Shown here one piece after another: positions 24,617 through 32,723 of a stretch of 33,572 bases of DNA. Each line of letters starts with the position of its first letter. The first letter of the stretch is position 1. Below the pieces are notes generated by a model. That model searched no databases. It was not told where the DNA came from and saw only the letters and a program-made list of their open reading frames with translations. The stretch comes from Bacteroidaceae bacterium (GTDB lineage: Bacteria > Bacteroidota > Bacteroidia > Bacteroidales > Bacteroidaceae), in assembly GCA_017628845.1 (NCBI GenBank), contig JAGBYI010000143.1, positions 1-33,572 on the forward strand, in the 5' to 3' direction. A program made the translations under genes and the position numbers.

Positions 24617-24655
24617 GCGGAGATAACTTTAGACAGGTTATCTCCGCTTTCTTTT
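24617..24655 (+). terminator. Terminator of the tRNA-Thr transcript
   Basis: A perfect 11-bp stem (GCGGAGATAAC, 9-nt loop, complement) is followed by TTTCTTTT. It also faces the 3' end of the leftward mntP gene and may serve both. Confidence 0.85.
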
Positions 24656-24681
24656 ATTATCTGACAAAGTCAAGAAGGATA

Positions 24682-25239
24682 CTACATCGTGTGCTCCCAA
24701 AGTATCTTGATGCCGATTGCTATGAGGACAAGACCGCCTACGAGTTCTGCCTTGGACTTGAATCGTTCTCCAGCCTTCTTGCCCAAGAGCACACCAGCGA
24801 TGGCAAACATCATTGTGGTAATACCTATTATAATAATAGGCATCCATATCGGCATTTCAAGGAAGGCAAAGGAAACACCCACGGCAAGGGCATCTATACT
24901 GGTGGCAACGGCAAGAGTGAGCATGTGCCAGAATCCCCAGCCGCCAGACACTTCGTCTTCTTCTTCTTTGGAAAAAGACTCCTTTACCATATTGGCACCT
25001 ATCAAGGTGAGCAGAAACCATGCCACCCAATGGTCCCACTGACCTATGAATGTGGCAAAGCCAAGACCAAGGAAATAACCTATACATGGCATCAATGCCT
25101 GGAAGCCGCCGAACCACAAGCCTGCCAACAGGGCATGCCTCCACCCTACCCTATGGGCAGACATTCCCTTGGCTATGGACACGGCAAAGGCATCCATACT
25201 GACGCCAACGGCAATCAAAAGTACTTCTATTATTCCCAT
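24682..25239 (-). CDS. mntP: Putative manganese efflux pump MntP
   Basis: The 185-residue protein has six predicted membrane helices in two related halves. Each half carries the family Asp motif: VGVSMDAFAVSIAKG (D16) and AVATSIDALAVGVSF in the second half. A GGFQALMPCIGYFLG segment lies between them, and the loop KEEEDEVSGG is acidic. MntP exports Mn2+ from the cytoplasm. It starts 9 nt after the sirtuin stop, so it is probably co-transcribed. No manganese riboswitch is visible. Confidence 0.92.
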   Translation of the reverse strand: MGIIEVLLIAVGVSMDAFAVSIAKGMSAHRVGWRHALLAGLWFGGFQALMPCIGYFLGLGFATFIGQWDHWVAWFLLTLIGANMVKESFSKEEEDEVSGGWGFWHMLTLAVATSIDALAVGVSFAFLEMPIWMPIIIIGITTMMFAIAGVLLGKKAGERFKSKAELVGGLVLIAIGIKILWEHTM

Positions 25240-25248
25240 AACTTTATT

Positions 25249-26025
25249 CTACTCACTTTCCAACAGCTCCTTCATAAATTGTGCCACGCCTTTGGAAGCA
25301 CCCATCTGCAAATGGCGGAAGGTGCTGGAGGAGTTCCATTGCACTGGTTTGGGGTCAATAAGCCAGATAGGCGTACCGTGCGGTACACAACGTGTAAGGC
25401 CGGCGGCAGGATAGACATTGAGACTTGTGCCAATGACCACCAGCACATCGGCTTGCATACAGAGTTCTGCCGCCACCTCTATGTTGGGAACTTCCTCGCC
25501 AAACCATACGATGTAGGGGCGCAGAGGGCTTCCGTCTGGAGCCTCATCGCCATACTGCACATCGGCATTGTCGGGGGTGAGGGTGATGATTTGCGAGGGG
25601 TCGTTAGGTGCCTCGCTACTGGTTACTTTCATCAGTTCGCCATGCAAGTGGAGGACATTAGTGCTTCCAGCACGCTCATGAAGGTCATCCACGTTCTGCG
25701 TGATAATCTGCACATCGTGGAAACGTTCCAACTCTGCCAGCAACTTATGGCCAAGACATGGTTGTGCATCAAGCATCTGCTGGCGGCGCAGGTTGTAGAA
25801 CTCAGTAACAAGTTCCGGATCCCTTGCCCACCCCTCTGGCGTGGCAACATCTTCCACTTTGTACTGTTCCCAAAGGCCTCCGCTATCACGGAAGGTGCTG
25901 ATACCGCTCTCGGCACTCATGCCTGCACCGGTGAGGACGATGATGCGGACCCTTCCCCGTCCCTCCCCTTTATGGGAGGGAGTAGGATGTACCGAGGAGG
26001 CATCTGTTTTGATATTCTTCTCCAT
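25249..26025 (-). CDS. cobB: NAD-dependent protein deacylase, sirtuin (CobB/SIRT5-like)
   Basis: The 258-residue protein carries the Sir2 core: IIVLTGAGMSAESGISTFRD (NAD binding), TQNVDDLHERAG, catalytic His in LHLHGEL, and VIGTSLNVYPAAGL. FYNLRR gives the Y-x-x-R pair typical of desuccinylase/demalonylase class III sirtuins. The four zinc cysteines are absent, as in some family members. The first 30 or so residues (MEKN...HKGEGRGRV) are not part of the fold. They are encoded by an intergenic-type palindrome (25949-25988) placed in frame, so the start is less sure than the body; I see no ATG between 26025 and the core. It lies between a sulfatase and mntP. Confidence 0.88.
   Translation of the reverse strand: MEKNIKTDASSVHPTPSHKGEGRGRVRIIVLTGAGMSAESGISTFRDSGGLWEQYKVEDVATPEGWARDPELVTEFYNLRRQQMLDAQPCLGHKLLAELERFHDVQIITQNVDDLHERAGSTNVLHLHGELMKVTSSEAPNDPSQIITLTPDNADVQYGDEAPDGSPLRPYIVWFGEEVPNIEVAAELCMQADVLVVIGTSLNVYPAAGLTRCVPHGTPIWLIDPKPVQWNSSSTFRHLQMGASKGVAQFMKELLESE
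25949..25988. repeat. Palindromic repeat inside the sirtuin coding region
   Basis: CCCTCCC (25961-25967), 6-nt loop, GGGAGGG (25974-25980), with G/C-rich flanks. It has the same style as the intergenic elements at 26040 and 30897. Read on the - strand it gives the residues PTPSHKGEGRGR. Confidence 0.75.
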
Positions 26026-26039
26026 ATCTGTTGTAATCA

Positions 26040-26075
26040 CTCCCCTCCCCTGTGGAGGGGTCGGGGGGTGGGTCC
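26040..26075. repeat. G/C-rich palindromic repeat between sulfatase and sirtuin genes
   Basis: CCTCCCC and GGAGGGG arms around TGT, followed by a GGGGGG tract. It is a related copy of the element 60-90 bp away within the sirtuin gene. Confidence 0.7.
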
Positions 26076-26080
26076 TCTTT

Positions 26081-27613
26081 TTACTTTGCAATGGGATCCT
26101 TATACATCTTCTGCATCTGCTCAAGTTTCTTGTGCATCTGCTTGCGAACCTTGGCATAGGCAGGGTCGTCGTAGACGTTCTTCATCTCGGTGGGGTCTTC
26201 CTGAAGGTCGTAGAGTTCCCATGTGTCTATGTCGTTGTAGAAGTGTATCAGCTTGTAGCGCTCGGTACGAACACCATAATGACGTTTCACGGCATGCTCG
26301 GCGGGATACTCGTGGAAGTGGTAATAGATGGCATCGCGCCACTTGCCGATGGTCTTCTCGCCCTTGAGCAGGGGAACGAGACTCTTGCCCTGAATGTCGG
26401 CAGGAACCTTAACACCAGCCATCTCCAGGAATGTGGGTGCATAGTCGATATTCTGAACCATGTCGGTAATCTCGCCACGACGCTTGTAGCCGTCGGGCAA
26501 ACGCATGAGCAGAGGTGTGGAAAGGCTCTCCTCGTACATGAAGCGCTTGTCGAACCAACCGTGCTCGCCCATATAGAAACCCTGGTCGGAGGTGTACACC
26601 ACGAGGGTATTCTCCAGCATGCCGTTCTCACGCAGGTAATCCATCAGACGGCCCACATTGTCATCCAGAGTACGTGTTACCTTGGCATAGTCGCGCATAT
26701 AACGCTGATACTTCCACTCCACAAGGTCCTTGCCCTGAAGGTTCTGGCGCTTAAAGTCGCAAGAGAGGCTATCGTAGAAGGTCCAGTACTGTTTCTTAAG
26801 CTCTGGTTCCAAGCGCTCCACATAGTTTACGTAAGCCCCCGACAGGCGTGTCTGGTCGCCAGGCAGGTAAGCCTTGGTGTCGTAGGCAAGGTCCATGTCG
26901 TGGTTGGAGGCAATGGCCATTTCCTGTTGCTGGGCGGCAACACGACCCTCGTAGGTATCCCAAAAGTTGGCTGGCTTCTCGAAGGTCTGGTCTTCATACT
27001 CGCGCAGGTACTTGATTTCGGGCAACCAGTTGCGGTGGCATGCCTTGTGGTGCACAAAGAGGATGAAGGGGCGGTCCTTGTCGCGCTGCTCCATCCAATT
27101 GATGGCCTTGTCGGTGATTACGTTGGTGCAATAGCCCTGCTCCACTGACTTGCTACCATCCTGATGATGGAAGACGGGATTGTAGTACTCGCCCTGACCA
27201 ATGAGGATGTCCCAATGGTCAAAACCCGTGGGTTCGGTCACCAGGTGCCACTTGCCTATGAGGGCTGTCTGGTAGCCTGATGCTTGCAGGAGTTTGGGCA
27301 TTGTCTGCTGAGAGCCGTCAAAAATACCGTGCTCGTTGTTGGTGAAGCCATTGATGTGGCTATGCTTGCCAGTGAGCATACAGGCACGGCTGGGACCAGA
27401 AAGACTATTTGCCACGAAACTATTGCGGAACAAGACACCCTCCTTGGCAATCTGGTCAAGGTTGGGAGTCTGTATGTGACTATTGCCGTAAGCACTAAGT
27501 GCCTGAGCCGTGTGGTCGTCCGTCATGATGTAGACGATGTTTGGGCGCTGGCTCTGTGCCTGAGCCGAAAGGGCCGCCATAGCAGCCATGGAAAGGACTG
27601 AGAGTTGTTTCAT
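26081..27613 (-). CDS. Secreted arylsulfatase-family enzyme (S1, Ser-type)
   Basis: The 510-residue protein has a signal peptide (about 1-20, ending SAQAQ) and the S1 sulfatase pattern. PNIVYIMTDDHTAQAL has metal-binding D32-D33. The sulfatase signature is SGPSRACMLTGK, with Ser72 as the formylglycine precursor. ALIGKWHL follows, and VVYTSDQGFYMGEHGWFDK carries the late metal Asp. A Ser-type site needs the radical SAM maturase anSME, usual in anaerobes. It removes sulfate from a glycan; N-acetylglucosamine-6-sulfate is a likely target by resemblance and setting but is not proven. It would fit mucin use with the nearby fucosidase and nan genes, although a rightward tRNA separates them. Confidence 0.9.
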   Translation of the reverse strand: MKQLSVLSMAAMAALSAQAQSQRPNIVYIMTDDHTAQALSAYGNSHIQTPNLDQIAKEGVLFRNSFVANSLSGPSRACMLTGKHSHINGFTNNEHGIFDGSQQTMPKLLQASGYQTALIGKWHLVTEPTGFDHWDILIGQGEYYNPVFHHQDGSKSVEQGYCTNVITDKAINWMEQRDKDRPFILFVHHKACHRNWLPEIKYLREYEDQTFEKPANFWDTYEGRVAAQQQEMAIASNHDMDLAYDTKAYLPGDQTRLSGAYVNYVERLEPELKKQYWTFYDSLSCDFKRQNLQGKDLVEWKYQRYMRDYAKVTRTLDDNVGRLMDYLRENGMLENTLVVYTSDQGFYMGEHGWFDKRFMYEESLSTPLLMRLPDGYKRRGEITDMVQNIDYAPTFLEMAGVKVPADIQGKSLVPLLKGEKTIGKWRDAIYYHFHEYPAEHAVKRHYGVRTERYKLIHFYNDIDTWELYDLQEDPTEMKNVYDDPAYAKVRKQMHKKLEQMQKMYKDPIAK

Positions 27614-27678
27614 GTTTTCCTTGTATGTTATATGTATAATGTATTCTTTTAGTTTCCCTGTGGATAACGTTTAACGTT

Positions 27679-27825
27679 GACTTGCGTAGCTTGATGAACC
27701 GTAGGTGAATAACGTTGAACGAAATAGTTTTCCGTTTTCTGTTTTCCGTTTCTATCCACCCCCTCCCCCCTGCGGGGTACTCCCACCTGTCTCAGGGGGA
27801 GAAAGTGGGTGATAGCGTTAGCAGT
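27679..27825. repeat. Intergenic composite of dispersed repeats
   Basis: The 228-nt gap between uvrA and the sulfatase gene holds an inverted copy of the CTCATCAAGCT repeat (27679-27710) and TTTCCGTTTTC-type repeats. It also holds a diverged copy of the 13449 element (about 27755-27825) that includes the complement of its GCTAACGCTATCACCCACT segment. No gene is seen. Confidence 0.7.
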
Positions 27826-27841
27826 TTTCCGATTTCCGTTT

Positions 27842-30673
27842 TCACCTTTCAGTTTGTTTAAGCATTTCCTTAAGATAAGGTGCCGTGTAGCCGATGCCGG
27901 CTTCTACCATTTCCTCGGGGGTACCGGAGAAGAGTATCTGTCCGCCGTTGCGTCCGCCCTGGGGACCCATCTCTATGATGTGGTCGGCAGCCTTTATGAC
28001 GTCCAGGTTGTGCTCCACGACGACCACGGTATTGCCCTTGTCCACCAGCCGGTTCAGCACGCCGAGCAGGACGCGGATGTCCTCGAAGTGCAAACCCGTG
28101 GTGGGTTCGTCCAGGATGTACAGGGTGCGGCCAGTATCGCGCTTGGCAAGTTCGGTGGCCAGTTTCACGCGCTGGCTCTCGCCTCCCGACAGGGTGGTAC
28201 TGGGCTGGCCGAGTTTGATATAACCAAGACCAACGTCCTGAAGCACCTTTATCTTCTGCAAGATGGCAGGCTGGTTCTCGAAGAACTCCACCGCCTGGTT
28301 TATGGTCATGTCCAGTATGTCGGCTATGCTCTTGCCACGGAAACGCACCTCCAGAGTCTCACGGTTGTAGCGCTTGCCACGGCATTCCTCGCACGGCACC
28401 ATCACGTCGGGCAGGAAGTTCATCTCTATGCTCTTGTATCCGTTGCCCGAACAAGTCTCGCACCTTCCGCCCTTCACATTGAACGAGAAGCGGCCGGGCT
28501 TGTAGCCACGAATCTTTGCTTCGGGAAGGTCCACGAAGAGGTTGCGTATGTCGTTAAACACGTTGGTGTATGTGGCAGGGTTGCTGCGCGGAGTACGGCC
28601 GAGGGGAGTCTGGTCAACATCCACCACCTTGTCCACGTTCTCCAGGCCCTCCACCGAATCGTATGGCAAGGGGTCGGTGAGCGAGCGGTAGAAGTGTTGC
28701 GAAAGGATTGGGTGCAGGGTGTCGTTGATGAGCGTGCTCTTGCCCGAACCGCTCACACCCGTTATACAGATGAGTTTGCCAAGGGGGAAGGTGGCGGTAA
28801 CGTCCTTCAGGTTATTTCCCTTGGCGCCATGTATGGTTATGCTTTTGCCATTGCCAGGGCGACGCATGGCAGGAACCTCTATCTTCAGTTTTCCAGACAG
28901 GTAGCCGCTGGTCAGTGTGTCGGCCTTGAGCATGTCGGGATACGTGCCCTGATACACCACATGTCCGCCAGCACGACCGGCACGCGGACCGATGTCCACA
29001 ATCCAGTCGGCATTCTCCATCATCTCCTGGTCGTGCTCCACCACGATGACCGAGTTGCCTATGTCGCGCAGGGACTTCAGCGAGGCTATCAGGCGGCTGT
29101 TGTCCTTCTGGTGAAGACCTATGGAGGGTTCGTCCAGAATGTAGAGCACGTTCACCAGTTGCGAACCAATCTGTGTGGCCAGTCGTATGCGCTGGCTCTC
29201 TCCGCCACTTAGCGAAACGCTGGTGCGTGAGAGTGAGAGGTACTCCAAACCTATGTCCAGCAGGAAACGTAAACGTGTGCAGAGTTCCTTCAGTATCTCG
29301 GGTGCTATCTTGCGCTGGTGGTCGTTGAGGTGCTCGTCCAGGGACATGAGCCACTCGTAGAGTTCGCCCAGGTCCATCTCTGCCAGCTGGGCAATGTTCT
29401 TGCCGGCAATGAAGAAGTGCAGGGACTCCTTTCTGAGGCGCTGACCGTGGCAATCGGGGCATTGTGCACTACGGTTGAACTGGTCGGCCCATTTCTGTGC
29501 CGAGGCGCTCATGTCGGAGTCGAGCATCTGACGGATATACTTTACAAGACCGTCGTAGTCGGTAAAGTAATCGCTCGATGTACGTGCCACGGCGGCAGGT
29601 ATGCGAAGGCGCTCGGTACTGCCGTTCAGTATCTCGTCCATTGCCTCGCGCGGCAATTGCCCCACAGGGGTGTCCAGTGTGGCATCGTAGCGTTCCAGCA
29701 CGGCCTGTATCTGCCAGAATATCATTGCCTGGCGTGCCTTGCCCAGAGGGGCTATGCCACCCTGGCGGACGCTGAGCTTGGGATCGGGAAAGACCTTCTC
29801 CTCGTCTATCAAGGACACCACGCCAAGACCCTTGCATCGGGGGCAGGCACCCTGGGGAGAGTTGAAGGAGAAGTCGTGAGGTGCAGGGTCGCGGTATGCT
29901 ATGCCACTGGTGGGGCACATGAGGCGACGGCTATAATGCCTGAGTTCGCCCGTTTCCAGGTCAAGGACCATTATGAATCCCCCACCCTGCTGCATGGCGG
30001 TGGACACGCTCTGGCGCAGACGGTCGCCATCCTTTTCGGCAACACGCAGACGGTCCACCACCACCTCTATGTCGTGGTTCTTGTAGCGGTCCAGCTGCAT
30101 GTCGGGCAGGAGTTCCTCCATTTCGCCGTCAATGCGGGCATAGAGGTAGCCCTTCTTGCGCACGCTCTCCAGAAGTTCGCGGTAATGTCCCTTGCGGTTC
30201 TGCACCACGGGGGCAAGGATGTAGACACGGCGTCCCTCGTACCTTTCCAGCATGAGGGCAACAATCTGCTCCTCGGTGTAGCGCACCATCCTCTCGCCGC
30301 TCACATAGGAATGCGCCTCGCCCACTCGGGCATAGAGCAGACGGAGGAAGTCGTATATCTCGGTGGTGGTGCCCACGGTGGAGCGCGGATTGCGGTTGGT
30401 GGTCTTCTGCTCAATGCTGATTACGGGCGAAAGACCGCTGACCTTGTCCACATCGGGGCGCGACATGCCTCCGAGGAAATTGCGTGCGTATGCCGAGAAG
30501 GTCTCTATATATCGGCGCTGACCCTCGGCATATATGGTGTCGAAGGCCAGGCTGGACTTGCCCGACCCGCTCAACCCGGTTATCACGGTGAGCGAACCAC
30601 GCGGTATCTCCACGTCCACGTTCTTCAGGTTGTGCTCGCGGGCACCTTCAACTATGATTTTATTGTTTGACAT
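27842..30673 (-). CDS. uvrA: Excinuclease ABC subunit UvrA
   Basis: The 943-residue protein is full length for UvrA. It has two ABC ATPase modules. Walker A motifs are GLSGSGKSS (33-41) and GVSGSGKST (about 640), and each module has an LSGGESQR signature. Zinc modules are CPRCKGLG, CPDCHGQRL and CETCSGNG...CEECRGKRY. The first zinc module reads MCPTSG and so lacks one usual Cys, a variant I recall in Bacteroidetes. UvrA finds DNA damage and loads UvrB in nucleotide excision repair. It appears monocistronic; no clear promoter was found within the 260 nt upstream, which are rich in palindromes. Confidence 0.97.
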   Translation of the reverse strand: MSNNKIIVEGAREHNLKNVDVEIPRGSLTVITGLSGSGKSSLAFDTIYAEGQRRYIETFSAYARNFLGGMSRPDVDKVSGLSPVISIEQKTTNRNPRSTVGTTTEIYDFLRLLYARVGEAHSYVSGERMVRYTEEQIVALMLERYEGRRVYILAPVVQNRKGHYRELLESVRKKGYLYARIDGEMEELLPDMQLDRYKNHDIEVVVDRLRVAEKDGDRLRQSVSTAMQQGGGFIMVLDLETGELRHYSRRLMCPTSGIAYRDPAPHDFSFNSPQGACPRCKGLGVVSLIDEEKVFPDPKLSVRQGGIAPLGKARQAMIFWQIQAVLERYDATLDTPVGQLPREAMDEILNGSTERLRIPAAVARTSSDYFTDYDGLVKYIRQMLDSDMSASAQKWADQFNRSAQCPDCHGQRLRKESLHFFIAGKNIAQLAEMDLGELYEWLMSLDEHLNDHQRKIAPEILKELCTRLRFLLDIGLEYLSLSRTSVSLSGGESQRIRLATQIGSQLVNVLYILDEPSIGLHQKDNSRLIASLKSLRDIGNSVIVVEHDQEMMENADWIVDIGPRAGRAGGHVVYQGTYPDMLKADTLTSGYLSGKLKIEVPAMRRPGNGKSITIHGAKGNNLKDVTATFPLGKLICITGVSGSGKSTLINDTLHPILSQHFYRSLTDPLPYDSVEGLENVDKVVDVDQTPLGRTPRSNPATYTNVFNDIRNLFVDLPEAKIRGYKPGRFSFNVKGGRCETCSGNGYKSIEMNFLPDVMVPCEECRGKRYNRETLEVRFRGKSIADILDMTINQAVEFFENQPAILQKIKVLQDVGLGYIKLGQPSTTLSGGESQRVKLATELAKRDTGRTLYILDEPTTGLHFEDIRVLLGVLNRLVDKGNTVVVVEHNLDVIKAADHIIEMGPQGGRNGGQILFSGTPEEMVEAGIGYTAPYLKEMLKQTER

Positions 30674-30740
30674 AGATAAGATTCCTCAGACCCTCTCAGA
30701 CCCTCCCCCTTACCCTGTCCGCGCGTCGAACTGGGAAGTT

Positions 30741-30810
30741 CTCCCCTCACAAGGTACAGAAGCACATTCGGTGCTTCTTCTAAAGACCTTGCTCGCCACA
30801 AGGGAGGGGA
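30741..30810. repeat. Long imperfect palindromic element
   Basis: Outer arms CTCCCCTC and GGAGGGGAG, then AAGGT/ACCTT, then an inner perfect hairpin GAAGCAC-ATTCG-GTGCTTC (30759-30777). It lies upstream of uvrA and resembles a small non-coding palindromic mobile repeat; mobility is not shown. Confidence 0.6.
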
Positions 30811-30896
30811 GTATAATGTATAGAGATTTGGAGGTTAAAATTTAGACTTCATGATTAGTAATAGCAGGGACGCTCTTTTTCCCAGTTGTAACCACT

Positions 30897-30915
30897 CCCT
30901 CCCCTTGTGGGAGGG
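30897..30915. repeat. CCCTCCC/GGGAGGG palindrome
   Basis: A perfect 7-bp stem with a 5-nt loop, followed by a second G-rich run. It lies just downstream of the leftward gliding-motility-domain gene and could act as its terminator. Confidence 0.7.
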
Positions 30916-30933
30916 CTGGGGAGGGGTCTTCCC

Positions 30934-31671
30934 TCACTCCTCCACGTAATCCTGGTTCTTGTGTGTGAACACGTTTATGGTTTTCTTCAATCGGTACTTG
31001 GTACCATCGGCTCCCTTGGCATTGACAACAAGGTAGTAGGCCCCGTTGCGCACGTAGTTGCCACCCACACGTCCGTCCCAGCCTTCGGCTACATCGTCCC
31101 ACTGGTAAAGGCGCTGACCCCAACGGTTGAACACGGCGGCATGAAACTCCACTATGCTCTGGTACTCCTTGGCCTTGAGAATGTCGTTCTGCCCGTCTCC
31201 ATTGGGGGTGAAGGTGTTGGGGAACTCCAGTTTGCTTCCGCTTATCTGCAGGGTGAAGATGATGGAATCCATGTCCTCCGAGGGATACTCCCACTTCATC
31301 TCGCCATTGGTGAAGGTAGCCTTCAAGCGCACCTTGTACGTGCCCTTGTGGATGAAGTCATAGTCGAGGTTCTCCTCAAAGCGGTGCACCAGTTCGAAGA
31401 AATGGTTGCCCATGGAACCGGTTACGGTATCCACCTGCACTACCCAGTCGTACGTCACATCCCAACCGTCAGCATCCTGAGGATTGGCAAAGAAAAGTCC
31501 GCTAAGCGGAGCATTCTGTATATCCGCCAGTTGTAGGTCGTCGGGATAACCGCCCGTCAGCACCTCGCCCTCGGGATTAGTGTACGTCACCTCGGGCCTC
31601 AGCGATGGCATCGTCTGTGCCATGCTCATCATGGACACGAGCATCAGAATCAAAAGGTGTATATATCGCAT
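30934..31671 (-). CDS. Exported protein with gliding-motility (CHU) C-terminal domain, T9SS type B
   Basis: The 245-residue protein has a signal peptide (about 1-19, MRYIHLL...MSMAQ). A middle region of unknown fold has no recognised enzyme motif. The C-terminal domain (about 150-240) is of the gliding motility-associated/CHU type, with FPNTFTPNGDGQNDIL, FNRWGQRLYQWDD, GWDGRVGG and VRNGAYYLVVNAKG. That domain directs proteins through the type IX secretion system (type B sorting) in Bacteroidetes. Usually it ends very large adhesins, so a 245-residue carrier is short. Its role is unknown. Confidence 0.85.
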   Translation of the reverse strand: MRYIHLLILMLVSMMSMAQTMPSLRPEVTYTNPEGEVLTGGYPDDLQLADIQNAPLSGLFFANPQDADGWDVTYDWVVQVDTVTGSMGNHFFELVHRFEENLDYDFIHKGTYKVRLKATFTNGEMKWEYPSEDMDSIIFTLQISGSKLEFPNTFTPNGDGQNDILKAKEYQSIVEFHAAVFNRWGQRLYQWDDVAEGWDGRVGGNYVRNGAYYLVVNAKGADGTKYRLKKTINVFTHKNQDYVEE

Positions 31672-31728
31672 GTGTAATATATTATATAAGGTGTATTTTG
31701 GGTGCGGAGATAAAGCGGCGAAATGCCT

Positions 31729-31941
31729 TTATTGTATCTCCTGCTTCAAAAGTTCATATAGATAGGACGGACTCTGCGTGTAAAGTTCGCCCTCGCTATC
31801 CTGCAACAATCTGTACACTTTGGAGTTGTACACAGTGTTCAGTGCTGAGGTCAAATCAGAACCATTTTCCTTTATGACAGACTCTGTGAGCTGGTCAACG
31901 GCATAGTTTACCAGAAAGTTTCTCTGAGCAGTGGTAATCAT
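31729..31941 (-). CDS. Small protein of the DUF3791/DUF3990 operon
   Basis: The 70-residue acidic protein starts MITTAQRNFLVNYAVDQLTE. It contains ALNTVYNSKVYRLLQDSEG and ends in YLYELLKQEIQ. It is mostly helical by composition, with no membrane segment. I recall similar proteins beside DUF3990 genes, but cannot give a confident family. Its ATG overlaps the DUF3990 stop by 4 nt (ATGA), so it is translationally coupled. It may be the antitoxin or an accessory binding partner. Confidence 0.7.
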   Translation of the reverse strand: MITTAQRNFLVNYAVDQLTESVIKENGSDLTSALNTVYNSKVYRLLQDSEGELYTQSPSYLYELLKQEIQ

Positions 31942-32408
31942 AATCTCCTGAGGTGTTTTATGGCTTCTTCCGTACCGAAGAAAAGTTGGTTGTTAAGTTC
32001 CTTGAAAGTAAGTTCCTTTGCCAGGTCGTCAATGGTGAGCGTTCCTTCTTCATAGCGACCCAACAAATAAGCAACTCCATCGTTAGCAATAGGTCCTGTA
32101 ACTATGTCATAATCGTGCGAGAAGTTGATAGCCTTGTTCCTGTTGTTAAATACAAATTCTGCCCACTCCTTGCATGGACTCTCGAACCTTAGAACGTTCA
32201 AATCGCTTGCGTTGAGCAGAGATTCATCAAATTCGTATTCTTGTATGATGGGATATCCACCGAACAATTTTGCCTTCTTCACGGCGAGTTGCTCTGCCTG
32301 CATACGGATGTCGGTAAGATAGAAACCTTGACCAAAATCCTTGTACTTATTGGATTTGGAAATGTCTATTTCCTTAAAATCCACGTTTGTTCCATGATAC
32401 AATATCAT
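31938..32408 (-). CDS. DUF3990 protein, probable ADP-ribosyltransferase-like toxin
   Basis: The 156-residue protein begins MILYHGTNVDFKEID and has KDFGQGFYLTDIRMQAEQLA, then NDGVAYLLG and a late NNQLFFGTEEAIKHL. The YHGT - GxGFYxT - Q-x-x-F order resembles the H-Y-[E/Q] core of the ADP-ribosyltransferase superfamily, to which I believe DUF3990 has been related. Target and activity are unknown. It sits between two small genes with 4-nt ATGA overlaps on both sides, the layout of a toxin-antitoxin or regulated effector operon. The ADP-ribosyltransferase idea is motif-based inference. Confidence 0.8.
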   Translation of the reverse strand: MILYHGTNVDFKEIDISKSNKYKDFGQGFYLTDIRMQAEQLAVKKAKLFGGYPIIQEYEFDESLLNASDLNVLRFESPCKEWAEFVFNNRNKAINFSHDYDIVTGPIANDGVAYLLGRYEEGTLTIDDLAKELTFKELNNQLFFGTEEAIKHLRRL

Positions 32409-32623
32409 CTTAGTGTCCCTCCGTTATTAGCACAACATACTATCAGGTCGTCTACGGCATCCTCTATGGATTGCAAGTGTTCTATCTCGTAGAACTCTAC
32501 CAGGAAGTCAATTCCCTTGAAAGCATAAAGGTATTCAAACGCCACCTTGACGGGAAGGTTAAAGCGCTTTGCAAATGCCCTGATGCATGCGTTGGTATAT
32601 GGTATCTGATACTTGTCTCCCAT
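32405..32623 (-). CDS. DUF3791-like protein, first gene of the DUF3990 operon
   Basis: The 72-residue protein starts MGDKYQIPYTNACIRAFAKR. It continues FEYLYAFKGIDFLVEFYEIEHLQSIEDAVDDL, a pattern I associate with DUF3791 proteins next to DUF3990. The open frame extends to 32752, but that part overlaps the promoter and operator, so the ATG at 32623 is chosen. A promoter lies 36-66 nt upstream, with two palindromes beyond it. It may be the antitoxin and autoregulator of the DUF3990 protein; this is inference from gene order. Confidence 0.75.
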   Translation of the reverse strand: MGDKYQIPYTNACIRAFAKRFNLPVKVAFEYLYAFKGIDFLVEFYEIEHLQSIEDAVDDLIVCCANNGGTLR

Positions 32624-32658
32624 ACTATTGTCGCCATTTATTTGCCTATAATTCCATG

Positions 32659-32689
32659 CAAAGATAACGTAATGAAATGAAAAAAACAA
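32659..32689 (-). promoter_or_regulatory. Promoter of the DUF3791/DUF3990 operon
   Basis: On the - strand, TTG (32687-32689) is followed after 20 nt by TATCTTTG (32659-32666). The predicted start is near 32654, about 30 nt before the ATG. Confidence 0.7.
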
Positions 32690-32691
32690 CA

Positions 32692-32723
32692 TTTCCAATT
32701 GGAAAGTGATTTGTTCCAAGGAA
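32692..32723. promoter_or_regulatory. Twin palindromic operator candidate
   Basis: TTTCCAATTGGAAA (32692-32705) and TTCCAAGGAA (32714-32723) are both perfect palindromes sharing TTCC/GGAA half-sites. Their centres are 20 bp apart, about two helical turns. They sit immediately upstream of the -33 box of the DUF3990 operon. Confidence 0.55.

Noticed and set aside
25240..25260. A manganese (yybP-ykoY) riboswitch for mntP
   Set aside because: Only 9 nt separate mntP from the sirtuin gene; there is no room and no motif.
24691..27148. Long + strand frames opposite mntP, sirtuin and sulfatase genes
   Set aside because: Antisense to three recognisable genes and running across their boundaries and palindromes; no motifs.
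27809..30670. Long + strand open frames (about 450-467 codons) opposite uvrA
   Set aside because: Shadow frames of a highly conserved G/C-rich gene; translations show no family pattern.
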